From the NCBI GenBank assembly GCA_963383645.1, contig OY726572.1:69075738-69139737 (forward strand): a stretch of DNA of 64,000 nt, in the 5' to 3' direction. Below the pieces are notes generated by a model, which was not told where the DNA came from, did no database searches, and saw only the letters and a program-made list of their open reading frames with translations. The position numbers and the translations under genes were made by a program. This DNA is from Muscardinus avellanarius (lineage: Eukaryota > Chordata > Mammalia > Rodentia > Gliridae). This document shows, in pieces, positions 48,209 to 59,340 of the stretch; the stretch's first letter is position 1; each line of letters opens with the position of its first letter.

Positions 48209-49535
48209 TCAGTCGTCCACCCGTATCTCTTGAATCTCTTCCTCTGACAGATGGGGCCCGGAGTCCGGAGCCGTAGGACAGGGGCTGGAGCCGGGGCTTT
48301 GAGCGTTCCGAGGCAGCCCTAGGTTGCACAAGACTCCCGGAGACAAGGCTCCAAGCGAGGCTACATCTGCGCGCATCTCCTCCACGTCGCGCTTCAGCTT
48401 GGCCCGGCGGTTCTGGAACCAAGTGATGACCTGCGAATTGGCCAGGCCGAGTTTCGCAGCCAGTCCGTCGCGCTCCGACGGCGCCAGGTACTTCTGGAAG
48501 ACGAACTGCCGCTCCAGCTCCAGCACCTGCTGCGCGGTGAAGGCCGTGCGAGACTTGCGCCGTCTGCGGCCGGTAGGGCCCGGGCCCAGCGCTGCTGGAA
48601 TCGCCCTGCCTGCAGGGATTGAGCAGGAATCAGGCTGTAGCCGGGAAGGAAACACTGTGGTAGGGTCAGGTCAGTGGGGCAAGAAAGAGATGGGGACCAG
48701 AATCGCAATACCTTACAGAACAGAGCGGTCAGACAGGGCCTGGTGAAGGTAACCGGGCCTCCCTAGGCTGGGCCGTGCAGGGCCCAGCTTACACTTCCTT
48801 AGGCCACCGGGGATCTCTCCGCAAGCCCAAAATAGATATGCAGGAAGGTGGGAATGCTGGGGCCCGCGCCCAACCCACACCAAAGGCTCCTCGCGCCCCC
48901 CAGGAAGAGCGACTCGGAGCGCAGCTTGGAGAGCAGAGCCTCCCTGCCCATCTCTTTCAGCTTCGCCCTAGACATGGCTTGCTCGCTCGCTCGCTGCCTG
49001 TGGCTCAAATCTTTTGTCTCCTACTCTTCGGGACGTTCTCTTTCGAGTTTACCCGCCTACAACGACGGGACCAGCGGGTGGTTCGATTCTCGGTCCCGCG
49101 GTCCCTGCCCGCAGCGCGGCGCCTCCCGGAGCCGCAGCAGAGTCTGGGGGCTCAGGGAGAGGAGGGGAAGAGCAGGGATCCGAGCCCTGGCTCGTGGGCT
49201 GAGGTCAGGCACGGACTAAGGTGACCCGGCAGCGGGCAGCGGGCAGCGGGCAGCGGGCAGCGGGCAGCGGGCAGCGCGAGATGAAGGTTTGGGACCGCGA
49301 ACCAGGCAGGGGGAGCCCGCGGCTTTGCGCGCGGCGTACCTTCCGAGGGCTGCGGAGCGCGCCCGTCCAGTCCGCGGAAAGTTTTACTAGTCAGCTCCTC
49401 CAGGGCGCACAGCGGCGACGTGGGGTCGCGGCCCGGCTCTGGAGGCTGTGGTCCCGAGGGTGCTCGAGGGACCAGGCGCGGCCCGAGAATGTCTGCGATG
49501 CTGAAGGGTGTCCGGGGCTGGCGTCCCGAGTTCAT
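48209..49535 (-). CDS. LBX2: Ladybird homeobox 2 transcription factor
   Basis: Sequence-specific DNA-binding protein of the ladybird class, nuclear, with tissue-restricted developmental expression in other mammals. Two coding exons on the minus strand: 49535-49340 and 48609-48209; 198 aa, same as human. An eh1-like Groucho/TLE-binding motif ('FSIADILGP', 11-19) sits near the N-terminus, followed by the ladybird block 'SPLCALEELTSKTFRGLD'. The homeodomain is residues 82-141 ('RKSRTAFTAQQVLELERQF' to 'QNRRAKLKRD') with W129, F130, N132 and R134 of helix 3 intact. The tail ends 'EEIQEIRVDD', acidic. The start ATG yields the family N-terminus 'MNSGR'. The frame that continues past the exon 1 donor is not coding. 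Unlike its neighbours the whole gene lies in a CpG island. Confidence 0.97.
49228..49276 (+). repeat. Heptanucleotide (GCAGCGG)n in LBX2 intron 1
   Basis: About seven near-perfect copies of gcagcgg, G-rich on the + strand, 64 bp inside the intron from the exon 1 donor. Confidence 0.95.
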
Positions 49536-49800
49536 GGCCCGCTGGGAAGTGGCGCCACCCGCCGCGCTCGGCTCCGCCGCCGCCCGCCGCCGACTCCCAA
49601 CCCCGGCCCCAGCCTCGGGCCCGCCCCCAGCGCTGGAGCCCCGTGCGCCCCTCCTTCTGCGCCCCATCTCCCCCTCCCCAGTGCCGCGGTGGGTCTGGAG
49701 TCGGTGGCGAGCCTTACTTCTACGGGGTGAAGGAGAAGTCTGCGATCAGCCCGCCACTCCAGGGCTGCGGTCCTACCCGCCCAGCCTCCTCTCTGGCTCA
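49536..49800 (-). promoter_or_regulatory. LBX2 CpG-island promoter region
   Basis: CpG-dense up to about 49700, GC boxes ('ccgcccccag', 'ggcccgccccc'). No clear TATA. The exact start site is not visible. Confidence 0.55.
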
Positions 49801-52260
49801 AAAATCGTGGGCCATAAAATTGCTTTCCTTGGCCCCAGTGGCTGGGGATTTGCCAGGTCCCACGGACGAGGGCACTCTCTGATTGTGCTACAGTCCCTGA
49901 TCTCGGCTAGGCCCTCAGTGTCCCAACTTGGCCGCCTCCTCTTCACCCAATTTGTCACAGGCTCTTAAAGAGGTCCTGGCTGCCGCAAGTGATTAGTGTC
50001 AAAGGATTTCGGGGACCTGAGACTTGGGAAGATTTGGCGACGGTGTGCACACCACAAAGAAACAAGGGCAGGTGAGTGGGCCTGAGTCTGCCCTACCCTG
50101 GCTTAGAGGTCCCACCAGGTCAAAACACAGCAGAGAAGCAGCTGGGGACCTGGGCCTCAGCAGAGAAGATGTCTGGAAGCCCCAGCTGTTGCTGCCTGCA
50201 GCTGCTCCAGAGAGGTCTTTGCCACTAAAAACTGACCTCCTGCTCGCTCCGTGGGTCTATCAATCGATCTTTGCCCTTGTATTAAGCTCCTATAACTCAG
50301 GTGCACTTTTCCCAGGCTGCAGAGGCTCAGAAACAGCCAAGGTGGACAGCACCTTGTGACCAGGGTGGGTCATCCCAGTGGAAGACGACAGACTTCATGG
50401 ACACACCACCAGCCCAGGCACAAAATCAGAGGCCTCGTCTGTTCATTCCTGCTTTATCTGGGTCTGTCTCTTACCCACATCTAACAGTAAGTCTTGCCTG
50501 TCCTTCCTAGGTCCCACTGCAGATAGCTGGCGGCCTGGAGCCCAGAGAGGAAGCCCCTCCACTCTCAACATGCAGCTTTGTTGCCAGAAACTGCTGTTGT
50601 AGTCTGGGGGGTTTTGTTTGTTCGTTTTTGGACAGTACTATGAAGAAACAGACAGATCCCTCTTGGACTGCCCATTATGCTCCCCTCCCTGTAGACCTCT
50701 GCGTCTCCCACCACCTCTGCAACGCCCCTCTATGTCTCTATTCCCTAGGGCAAGCAGGCCCTAGGCAATCCTCAGCACCTCGGCCACAGATTCCTTCAGG
50801 AAGACAGGAGGCTCCTTTAACTGGGGATCTTCTTGGTAAAGGGCTCCCTCCAACAACATCCTAGATTTTAGACACCCAGACCTCCATATAGATCCTTTCT
50901 GGCAGCCTGGGCAACACACTAGAAATCTGATGGGGCACTGCTGGGTCAGAGAGCAGAGCCAGGCCATGGGTGGAAAGCTGAGCTGTCTCAGGACCTTGTT
51001 AATTGGTTATTAATGGTGAGGCTCTGCTCTGGGCCTCAGCTCTCAGCACCATCCTTGTGGTTTCACTTAATCTGCAATTAAAGCAGATCCCAGGAGGCAG
51101 CAGGAACTGCCCTACCGCATCCCAGACATGTCACCAAGCAGACACTGCAAGCTTCACTCATGCATCCGCTGAACGGCTTTTATGTCCATCTCTACCTCTG
51201 CTCTCAATTACTGCTGTGGGTCTGTGTGGAGCGTGCGGCTCTCCTGAAGGGCCTCTGCCTCCCTCCCCGCCCACCTCTCCCCCACCTTCTCTTCTCTGCA
51301 GCTGGGTACAGGTAATGGCATTGAGTGGTCCCCAGACATGAGTTTGGGGGAGGAAAGGGAGGTGGAGTCTTGTAAAGAGAAGATGCCTGAGACAGCAGAG
51401 GCCCAACATCCCTGCAGCCAGGGATTCCTCCAGACTCTCCAGAGGCCACAGAAGGGGGCTTTTCCCCAGTGAAGTGTCTGCAACGCGAGCTGGGGCGAAA
51501 CCGGATCCTCGGAGCGGGGCAGGAGGAGGGTGAGTGATTAATGAGGGAGATTAAGAGATTAAACTTTGGTTCTGGTCTTGAGGAGGGTGCTCAGCGGCCT
51601 GAGAGATGGCCCCCAGCCCGGCTGGGGCGTGGGTAGCTCTGCGGTGGCTGAGCATTTCTCTGGGCCATGGTACCTCCATCTGGGTGCTCCCTGTTCCTGG
51701 AGGAGCCACGCAGCCATGTGGGGACAGCAGTTTTCCTTTCCAGTAATTTTTAGAGGACCTCTCAAGTCTCTTCGAACTCTTTGGATCCCCCTTAGTGTCC
51801 TGACAGTCATTTCGGGGTGCGGTGGGGCTTGCTCCCTCCCCTGTGGAGACCCTCACGTTCCAACCACCGCTCCCTTGGGAGGGCAGCGATTACCATCTAA
51901 GGACACCTTCACCATTACCTCTGTTCATTCATTTTCCTATTCTCGCCCCCACCCCTACTGGACACCCTCACGCCCCCCCCCTCAGATTCCTCCACCCCCT
52001 CGGCACCGTTGTCTGCTTATCGAGGGATCTACCGCCCTGCAAATTCCTCTGAGTTCTGATGTACCCGGGGACTGGGAAAACTCTCAGAATAACCCCCTCG
52101 GTGTGGTGGCCAGGAAGGGCTATCTCAGAGCTGGCCATGCCCCTCTCCGCTCCACCCTTAAGAAAAAAGACGTGAGTCTGCGTGAGAGGGAATTTAGGGA
52201 GGAGGAGCCAGAGGCAGGGTGTCAGCCCATTCAGCACACTTCTGGAAGTTTATGAAAGAA
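49801..52260. other. SINE-free non-coding block upstream of LBX2
   Basis: About 2.5 kb with no SINE at all, unusual for this window. It contains several homeodomain-type TAAT/ATTA cores (50998-51016 'gttaattggttattaatgg', 51066-51080, 51533-51563) and a TATA-less CpG patch near 51485-51530. Open frames in it (for example 51566-52255) show no recognisable protein. Enhancer or antisense-transcript sequence is possible but unproven. Confidence 0.45.
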
Positions 52261-52299
52261 AAAAAAGTGACCAGGTGCAGGCTTGAATTTTGGTTTTGT

Positions 52300-52520
52300 T
52301 GCCCAGCGTGGTGGCGCATGCTTGTAATCTCAGCACTTTGGGGGCTGAGACAGGAGGATCAGGGTTCACGGACAGCCTCAGCTACTTAATGAGGCCCTCT
52401 GCAACTCAGTGAGACCCTGTTTCAAAATAAAGAATTAAAAAATGGGGTAGGGGGTGTAGCTTGGGGGTCAAATGACCCTGGTTTCCATCCCCAGACCAGC
52501 AAAAAAAAAAAAAAAAAATT
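52300..52520 (+). repeat. Forward B1-dID SINE
   Basis: Full B1 and dID halves, ending in an A-run at 52501-52518. Confidence 0.9.
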
Positions 52521-52539
52521 ATTTTTGCAGCGGGGAATC

Positions 52540-53864
52540 TGTGAGCTGCTTTGCGCCCTATTCGCTGGTTCTAAAGGAGCTCTGCGCGCGGCCACCGCCG
52601 CCGGTAGAGTGTGCGCCTGGGATAGAGTGCGCCGCGGGGAGCGGATACCTACTCTGGCAGCTCCGTTCTAGGAAAGTCTTTTTTCCATCTCATCCCTCCC
52701 CTCGAGCCCTGGGAGAGAGTGTCCAGGCGGAGAGAGGGCGAGTAAGGCGGCGGGGCGGGTGGGAACTCGCGCCCTTCCCAGCAGCACCGAGCGGCCTGGG
52801 CGCCGCGGGCACCTCGGGGCCGCGTGGCTGCCGCCGCAGCTCTCTGGGTTCCAAAGATCGCTGCGCTCCAGTGCGTTTTACAGCCGTGCTTGCGATTCGC
52901 CAACCCAGGCCGGGACGGAGACCCAAGCGACCCCGGGGTCAGGGTGGGGGGACTGGGCCCGCAGGCCAGGGCCAGCTGCGCGGAGCCCACAGCTGGTCAA
53001 CATCAGCTACCCTGGGAGACTGGGAGACGCGGCGCAGCTGCTTCGACCTCCACGCTGGCGGACTAAAGGCCGCGGCGCCGCCCTGGGTCCGTACCCAGCG
53101 CCTTCCTGCTCCTTAGCCTCTAGCGAGTGCCATTAAAGGCCTCTTCCCGGCGGCCGGCCTGGGCCTCCGGTCTCAGGGCCTTGTTTCCCTTAGACTTCAG
53201 GCCAGTCTTTTATGTGGATGAGTGGACTCGAAGCCCCAACTCGATCGCCTTTGGAGACTCCCAGGGCCCGGCACCCCGAAAGCCCCCCGGAGGGCTTCTA
53301 CTCTCTGGTACCCCAACCTGCCCCCGCCCCTGCCCCAGCCACTCCTAAAGAATGCCTGTTGGTGCACAGACACTTTGATAGTAACCTGGGTGCCTCGTGC
53401 TCACGTGGGCCGCAGGGTTTAAACTCGGAAACAGTCATGAATTAGAAACCTCCATTGCATCAGCAACGAAGGTCTAGAAGCTCCGATTCTGATTTTGACG
53501 GGGATGCCCTGGAGGTGAGGGGGGCACCGGGAGATGGGATGAATTCCCGGTATGAGGCCCTGGAAAATAGCCGGTGGCTCCGTAATACCCCTTCCTGGGT
53601 ACCGATGGCCTAGTACTTGAGCGATCCTTCTCAGCACCTTCAGCCTCTCCAGGCTCACCTTCCTGTTGGCCTTACACTCTTCAGTGACCACCCTTGAGGG
53701 GCGGCGATTTCCAGGAAGCAGATTGTGGCTCCCCGCAAAAAGCTCCAGGTTTGAGCTCAGCACACTGCCTTTTCCCCATAACTTCCTATCCTCTACCACC
53801 CCCTCTTCATCCACCAAAACTTAACTCAGCCCTCAACATTACACAAAATGACATTCTTAATAAA
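52540..53864 (+). other. Orphan CpG island, candidate non-coding transcript
   Basis: 52540-53150 is CpG-dense without a recognisable coding exon. An AATAAA at 53859-53864 follows after 0.7 kb of SINE-free sequence. In human a divergent antisense RNA (LBX2-AS1) lies in this interval, so a + strand non-coding transcript is plausible. Splice sites and transcription cannot be shown from sequence alone. Confidence 0.35.
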
Positions 53865-53874
53865 GGCAGAGACT

Positions 53875-54077
53875 AGCCGGGCATGGTGGCACACGCTTGT
53901 AATCCCAGCATTTGGGAGGCTGAGACTGGAGGACTGCAGTTCCCAGACAGCCTCAGCTACTTAGTGAGGCCCTCCGCAACTCAGTGAGACCCTGTTTAAA
54001 AATAAAGAATGAAAAATAGGACAGGGGGTGTAGCTCTGAGGTCAAATGCCTCTGGGTTCCATCCCCAGACCCCAAAA

Positions 54078-54112
<35 letters not shown>

Positions 54113-54115
54113 ATA
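53875..54115 (+). repeat. Forward B1-dID SINE with AAAT tail
   Basis: Complete copy with (AAAT)n tail at 54074-54113. Confidence 0.9.
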
Positions 54116-54505
54116 GGCGGAGACTCCAGTCAGCAGCATGGGATTGGGGGAACATTTATTTTGGTAACAGGAATGCTGCCCAGTCATCTGCTGGCTTGTC
54201 CCAGATTCGTAAAGCCACACTTGCTCCCTTCACAAGTCTTTGCTTTGGCCTCTCCCGGTTGGCTGTCCCACTCAGAACAAGGATACTGGCTGGTTTAGCG
54301 CCAGAGCCCAGCGTGGATGGCCAGCCTTGCACAGGGAATGTCTGCAGAAGCCATCACTGCAGTTCTTGCCTTGATCTTTCCTTTTGGTTCTTTGAAGTTC
54401 CTACATCAGCTCCCTCTCTTCCTCAACTACCCTTTCCCCACTCAAAGGGACAGCCAGACTTCCATCTGTGCCATTTCTGCCACCCCACCTCACCTTCTTT
54501 TTGTT
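54116..54505. other. Unassigned spacer
   Basis: Contains an A/T-rich 'aacatttattttgg' (54148). No gene or repeat recognised. Confidence 0.4.
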
Positions 54506-54509
54506 TTGG

Positions 54510-57000
54510 TGTTTGTTCTCTGGGTACTGGGGATTGAACCCAGAGGGCACTCTACCACTCCATTAAGCCCCAGTCCTTTTTGTTATTTTGAGACAGGGTC
54601 ACGCTAAATTGCCGAACCTAGCTTCAAACTTGCTATCCTGTGGCCTCAGCTTCCTTAGTGTTACAGGTGTAAGCCACTGCCCATTTTTTAGATTTCTTGC
54701 CCCTTTCAATCCTATTGCCCAGGTTATAGAACCAGAGTGCAATTCTCTGGGTTAATAATTTAGTAGAACTGGGGATTGAACCCAGAGGTATTCTACCTCC
54801 GAGCTACACCCCCAGCCCTATTTTTCATTTTTTCTTTTGAAACAAGGTCTAAGTTGTGAAGGTCAGTAATACCTGAGGCTGGTCGTGAACCTGCCATCCT
54901 CCTGTCTCAGCCTCCCAAGTACTGGGATTACACACGTGCAACACCACGCCCAGCTCATAAATACTTTTCTTTAATGGCCAGTTCATCCTTGCCCTCTTCT
55001 CCCGGAACTGAATTAGGACATGTCCACACAAGTCTGTACTATATGCTGTAGCACACAAGGACAGTGAGCGCTGCCCTCTGGAAAGCATTCCCTTCACCAA
55101 AAAGCTGGTGTGGGCAGCTGGGCTTCAGTTAGCTTACTTTCTGAATTGTATTTATTTATTTATTTATTATTTATTTATTATTTTTGCAATACTGAGAGTG
55201 GAACCCAGGGGGAGTTTGCCTCTGAGCTACACCCCAGCCCTATTTTTTGAGTCTTTTTATTTTTATTTATTTATTTATGTGGTACTGGGGATGGAACCCA
55301 AGGGCATTCCACCTCCGAGCTACACCCCCAGCCCCATTTTTTTAATTCTTTATTTTGAAAGAGTGTCTCACTGAGTTGCAAAGGGCCTAAGTAGTAGCTG
55401 AGGCTATCTGCAAACCACGATCCTCCTCTCTCAGCCTCCCAAATGCTGGGATTACAAGTGTGCACCACCACGCCCAGTTTAGTCTTTTTATTTTTTGAAA
55501 CAGGGTCTCACTGAGTTGCAAAGGGCCTCGCTAAGTAGCTGAGGCTGTCCAGGAACCGAGAACTGCAATCCTCCAGTCTTGGCCTCCCGAATGCTAGGAT
55601 TACAAGCATGTGCCACCACACCCGGCTTACTTTCTGAATTTCACTATGGAATCCTCTTGCCCTCACCCTTTTTTGGTGTGGTACGGAGAATTGTTCCACT
55701 CTGAGATACACCCCCAAGCCTGATTTTACTTATTTGGAAACAGGGTCTCACTAGGTTGCTGAGAGCCTTGTTAAATTGCTGGGGCTGGCTTTGAACCTGA
55801 AATCCTCTTGTTTCAGCCTCCCAAGTACTAGGATTACAAGCGTGGGCCACCATGCCTGGCTCTTTCTTTCTTTCTTTCCTTCCTTCTTTCCTTCCTTCCT
55901 TTCTCTTTCTTTACTTTTTGGCACTGGGGATTAAACCCAGAGGCATTTACCTCTGTGCTAACCCCCTCAGCCTGATTTTATTTTTTATTTATATTATTTA
56001 TTTACTTATTTATTTATTTATTGGTGGTATTGGGGTTCCTGGAATCCCTCTGGGCTTTGCTCCCAGACCTATTTTATACTTTTTTATTTGGAAACAGGGT
56101 CTCTTAAGCCAGCATAGCTGGCTTCGAACCTGTAGGATCCTGTCTCCGCCTCCCAAGTACTGGGATTACAAGAGTGGACCACCAAGCCCAGTTTACCTTT
56201 TTATTTTTTAACTTTTTTTCTTTTTTTGCAGGTCTGGGATGGAACCCAAGGGCATTCGACCTCTGAGCTATACCTCCTGTCCTATTTTTTATTCTTTATT
56301 TTGAAACAGGGTCTAAGCTGCAGAGGGCCTCACTAATTAGCTGAGGCTGTCTGCGAACCGCAATCCTCTGGTCTCAGCCTCTCGAATGCTGGGAATATAA
56401 GTGTGTGCCACCATGCCTGGCTTACCTTTTTATTTATTTATTTATTTATTTTGGTGGTACTGGGGTTCCTGGAAGCCCTTCTACCTCTGGGCTACACTCC
56501 CAGACCTATTTTTACATCTTTATTTGGAAACAGGGTCTCCTAAGCCAGCGCGCACGGCTGGCTTCGAACCTGCGCGATCCTCCTGTCTCCGCCTCCCAAG
56601 CACGGGGATTACAAGCGTGCGCCACCACGCCCGGCCTACCTTTTTATTTTTAAACAGTGTCTTATTAAGTTTCCTTATGATCCTCCTGTATCAGACTGCC
56701 AAGTACTGGGATTACAGGTGTGTGCCACTGTGTCCTGGCTACCTCTCTCTTTTGCAAGACATGGAGGCCCCTGGCAGTAAGAGCCCCGCCCCCGTGGGGT
56801 GGGGGGGATGGAACCAGGGGCATTCTACCTCTGAGCTACACACCCAGCCCCTATTTTTTATTCTTTATTTTGAAACAGGGTCTCACTGAGTTTGAGAGAG
56901 TCTCATTAAGTAGCTGAGGCTGGCCATGAACCACAATGCTCCAGTCTCCCAAGTACTGGGATTACAAGTGTGTGCCACCACACCCAGGGAGAGAGGCCCT
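54510..57000 (-). repeat. Dense reverse SINE block with nested insertions
   Basis: Reverse copies at about 54520-54690, 54765-54955, 55148-55262 joined to 55475-55624 (one element split by the SINE at 55275-55474), 55665-55860 with a CTTT tail 55860-55912, 55915-55980 (dID), 56022-56190 (young), 56225-56420, 56448-56635 (young), 56640-56745 and 56795-56995. Duplications include gcttactttctgaatt (55132-55147 and 55625-55640) and three copies of tacctttttatt (56194, 56423, 56637). Confidence 0.75.
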
Positions 57001-57062
57001 TCTTTACAAGGGAAGTAAGATAGAGTGTGTGGTAGGAAGAAGAGAGATGCTTTTTTAAAGCT

Positions 57063-57068
57063 TTTATT
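57063..57068 (-). terminator. PCGF1 poly(A) signal (AATAAA)
   Basis: TTTATT on the + strand 79 bp past the stop, giving a short 3' UTR. Confidence 0.8.
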
Positions 57069-57146
57069 TCAAAAAATAAAGCCACAGTTAATTTCACATA
57101 AATATCTGGGGAGGGAAGGGGAGAGGCATGGGGTGGGGCTTGGCCC

Positions 57147-59221
57147 CTACCTCCGCTTTTCTTTTACACTGTACTGTAAAAGCAAAGGAGATGGCTGAAG
57201 AAAGAACATGGGAAAGAAGTAGTCAGTGGGCAGCGCTATCATCGGAAGAGCCCCTCAGCCCACCTTTGTTTTGCTTACCTTGCCGAACCAGCGGGAGAGC
57301 CATATCTGCTTCATCGTCATGTGATCAGGGAGAACTTCATTGTCGAAGAGGAGCTGTACCTAGGACGGAGATGGAACGCTCCTCTTTGGTCTAGAACCAC
57401 CCCGGTCCACTTTATCCCTCCCTTCTTAACGCCTTCAAAAGAGGAGATCAACCCACTGAGGAATCACTCACATGCTGTGGATTTAGCATCAAGCGGTGAC
57501 ATAGGACCCTCCGGAGATGGCGCACCTCAGCTCTCACGGAACATCGGACATACTTGTTCTAGGGGCACAGAGGGGACAGAAGACAAGGTGCATAAGGGAA
57601 GGGCCATGGGGAGACACAGTCTTAATAGAGATGCTCTCCCTTCAGCCCCTCTCACCTGTAGGACACTTTTATTCTTGTCTTTGCCAGAACTGGGGGGAAA
57701 CAAATACAGGTTAGGGAGCCCCACCTTGACTCCTCTCTCCCACCCAGAGTCACTGAATACTCCCTCCAAGAGAATGGCCATTGCCTGGCTGCTTGATTCT
57801 CCCCTCCCCTCACGCTGGGTTATCAGCACCACCGTCGCCTCACACCACCTCACCTCACCTCCCCCTCACCTCAGCCGCTCCAGGCATAGGCTCAGCTGCT
57901 CATCGTAGCGATAATAGTGGGCTTTAGAGTGGTCGAAGCTGCTGAAGGGGAGGCCAAGGTTGCTCAGGGCTGGCTCTGAGAAAACAGGGCACTGAGCAGG
58001 CTGGTACGGGTCCCATAGCACTCTCTCCCCAGAACGCAAACTGGGTAGAAGGAATACTCAGGAGGCTTCGTTTTTACCCTCCCGCTGCCAGCTGCCAGGG
58101 ACGTACCTTCCCCACTGGGCTGAGTGACCCTATCCAAGCCCCTTGACTGGTAGAACTCTCGAATCCGTTTCTCTTCACCTGAGTGGGGAGTATGGGAATA
58201 AAGTATAAGTCTTCTTTGTTCCTTTGTTGTTGAACTCTTAAACTATGTAGTTCCCACCCAAACCTTTGTTGTCTCAAGCTGCCACCCGGCAAGACAAGTC
58301 GGTCACTCACTGTCTTGCAAACCAGGCACTAGTTTGTACACGATGTCCTGCATGACCCGGTCCAGTTTGAGGTTGAGCAGCGGCTGTGTCTCGTGGATCT
58401 TGATGTTGCACATGGGGCAGTACTTACTGGTTTGGAGGTACTTCACGATACAACTCTTGCAAACTGCAGGAAGACAAAGAGCAGACTTTCAGGCCCCGAG
58501 GCACGGGATGGGTGGGGCAAGCTGCGCAGAGGGTTAGGGCCTGGGAGAACGGGGCAGGATCCGGTGCACTCACAGGTATGAAGACACTCAGTGATGGTGG
58601 TGGCGTCCACAAAGTAGCCGGCGCACAGGCAGCAAACGATGTGCTCATTCAGGTCTTTGATCTTTACTCGGACCTCCTCCTGCGGACACACCCTCTGTCA
58701 CCGACAGGTCCTCGTCGGTTCTCCCCTCACCCCAGCCCACCCCACCTCTGGAGCCTTCCCAGCTCGGGGCTCGTCTCTGTCATCAGACTCCACCGTGAAG
58801 CCCAGCGCCCTGGGCTGTCAGCAAGGGACTAACTCCCGAGGGCTGGCACTTCCCCTCCGCCCAGCAGAGGGCTCCGCGCACAGCAGGGGTTCCCTTCACG
58901 TGGACTCGCCTGACTCTCCTTTCCCAGGGCGGACAACGCGACGTTAGCCGCACAATGCGCAGGCGTCCTCGCCCGGAGTTTGGCAGCCCGACCGCGACCG
59001 CGCATGCGCACCGGGCACCCTGTCCCTGCGCAGGCGCACTGGGCGCCCGTCCAGCCGCCGCCCGTCCTCTAGCCCACCCGGGTTCGCACCGCCAGCGGAC
59101 CACGGCAGTAACCCCGCCGCCCCTGCACCTCGTTCCGTAGCGGGTCCATCTTGTACACTGACTGGAGCTGGTTCCGAAGCCTCATCGCGATCGCAATCTG
59201 GCCCCCCTGAGGAGACGCCAT
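57147..59221 (-). CDS. PCGF1: Polycomb group RING finger protein 1 (NSPC1)
   Basis: Partner of RING1A/B in the non-canonical Polycomb complex PRC1.1 (with KDM2B and BCOR), which monoubiquitinates H2A at CpG islands. Nine coding exons on the minus strand: 59221-59129, 58679-58574, 58463-58311, 58178-58107, 57975-57870, 57689-57656, 57558-57472, 57359-57279, 57194-57147; 259 aa, identical in length to human. The RING finger is complete: C47, C50, C63, H65, C68, C71, C82, C85 ('[20 protein letters not shown]', 'YCPMC'). The C-terminal RAWUL ubiquitin-like domain (about 165-255) carries '[20 protein letters not shown]' and the protein ends 'QYSVKEKRR'. The start '[18 protein letters not shown]' fits the family. 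Introns 2-7 are about 90-170 bp; intron 1 (449 bp) is CpG-rich. Confidence 0.97.
58945..59045. promoter_or_regulatory. NRF1-type palindromes in PCGF1 intron 1
   Basis: A perfect GCGCATGCGC palindrome lies at 59000-59009, with further 'tgcgcaggcg' motifs at about 58955-58964 and 59027-59036. These match the known NRF1 consensus and lie in the island just downstream of the first exon. Confidence 0.65.
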
Positions 59222-59340
59222 CTTAAAGGCTGATCCCGGCCTGCCACTTCCGGTGCCGCCTGCGGGGCGGGACTTGTCTCCCAGCAACGAGGGTCTAAGT
59301 CTGTTTGGATTCGCTCACACTCCGTGAGGCCCCGCCCACT
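59222..59340 (-). promoter_or_regulatory. PCGF1 core promoter
   Basis: ETS-type site (CACTTCCGG, 59245-59253; CCGGAAGTG on the gene strand) about 25-30 bp upstream of the start codon, in CpG-dense sequence. No TATA box. Confidence 0.65.

Noticed and set aside
51566..52255. 229-aa + strand open frame upstream of LBX2
   Set aside because: Long by chance in GC-rich DNA: no recognisable domain, no family resemblance, no promoter or splice context. Kept only as part of the non-coding block.
52472..53116. 214-aa frame starting in a SINE and crossing the orphan CpG island
   Set aside because: Begins inside the dID half of a SINE; composition typical of CpG-island shadows.
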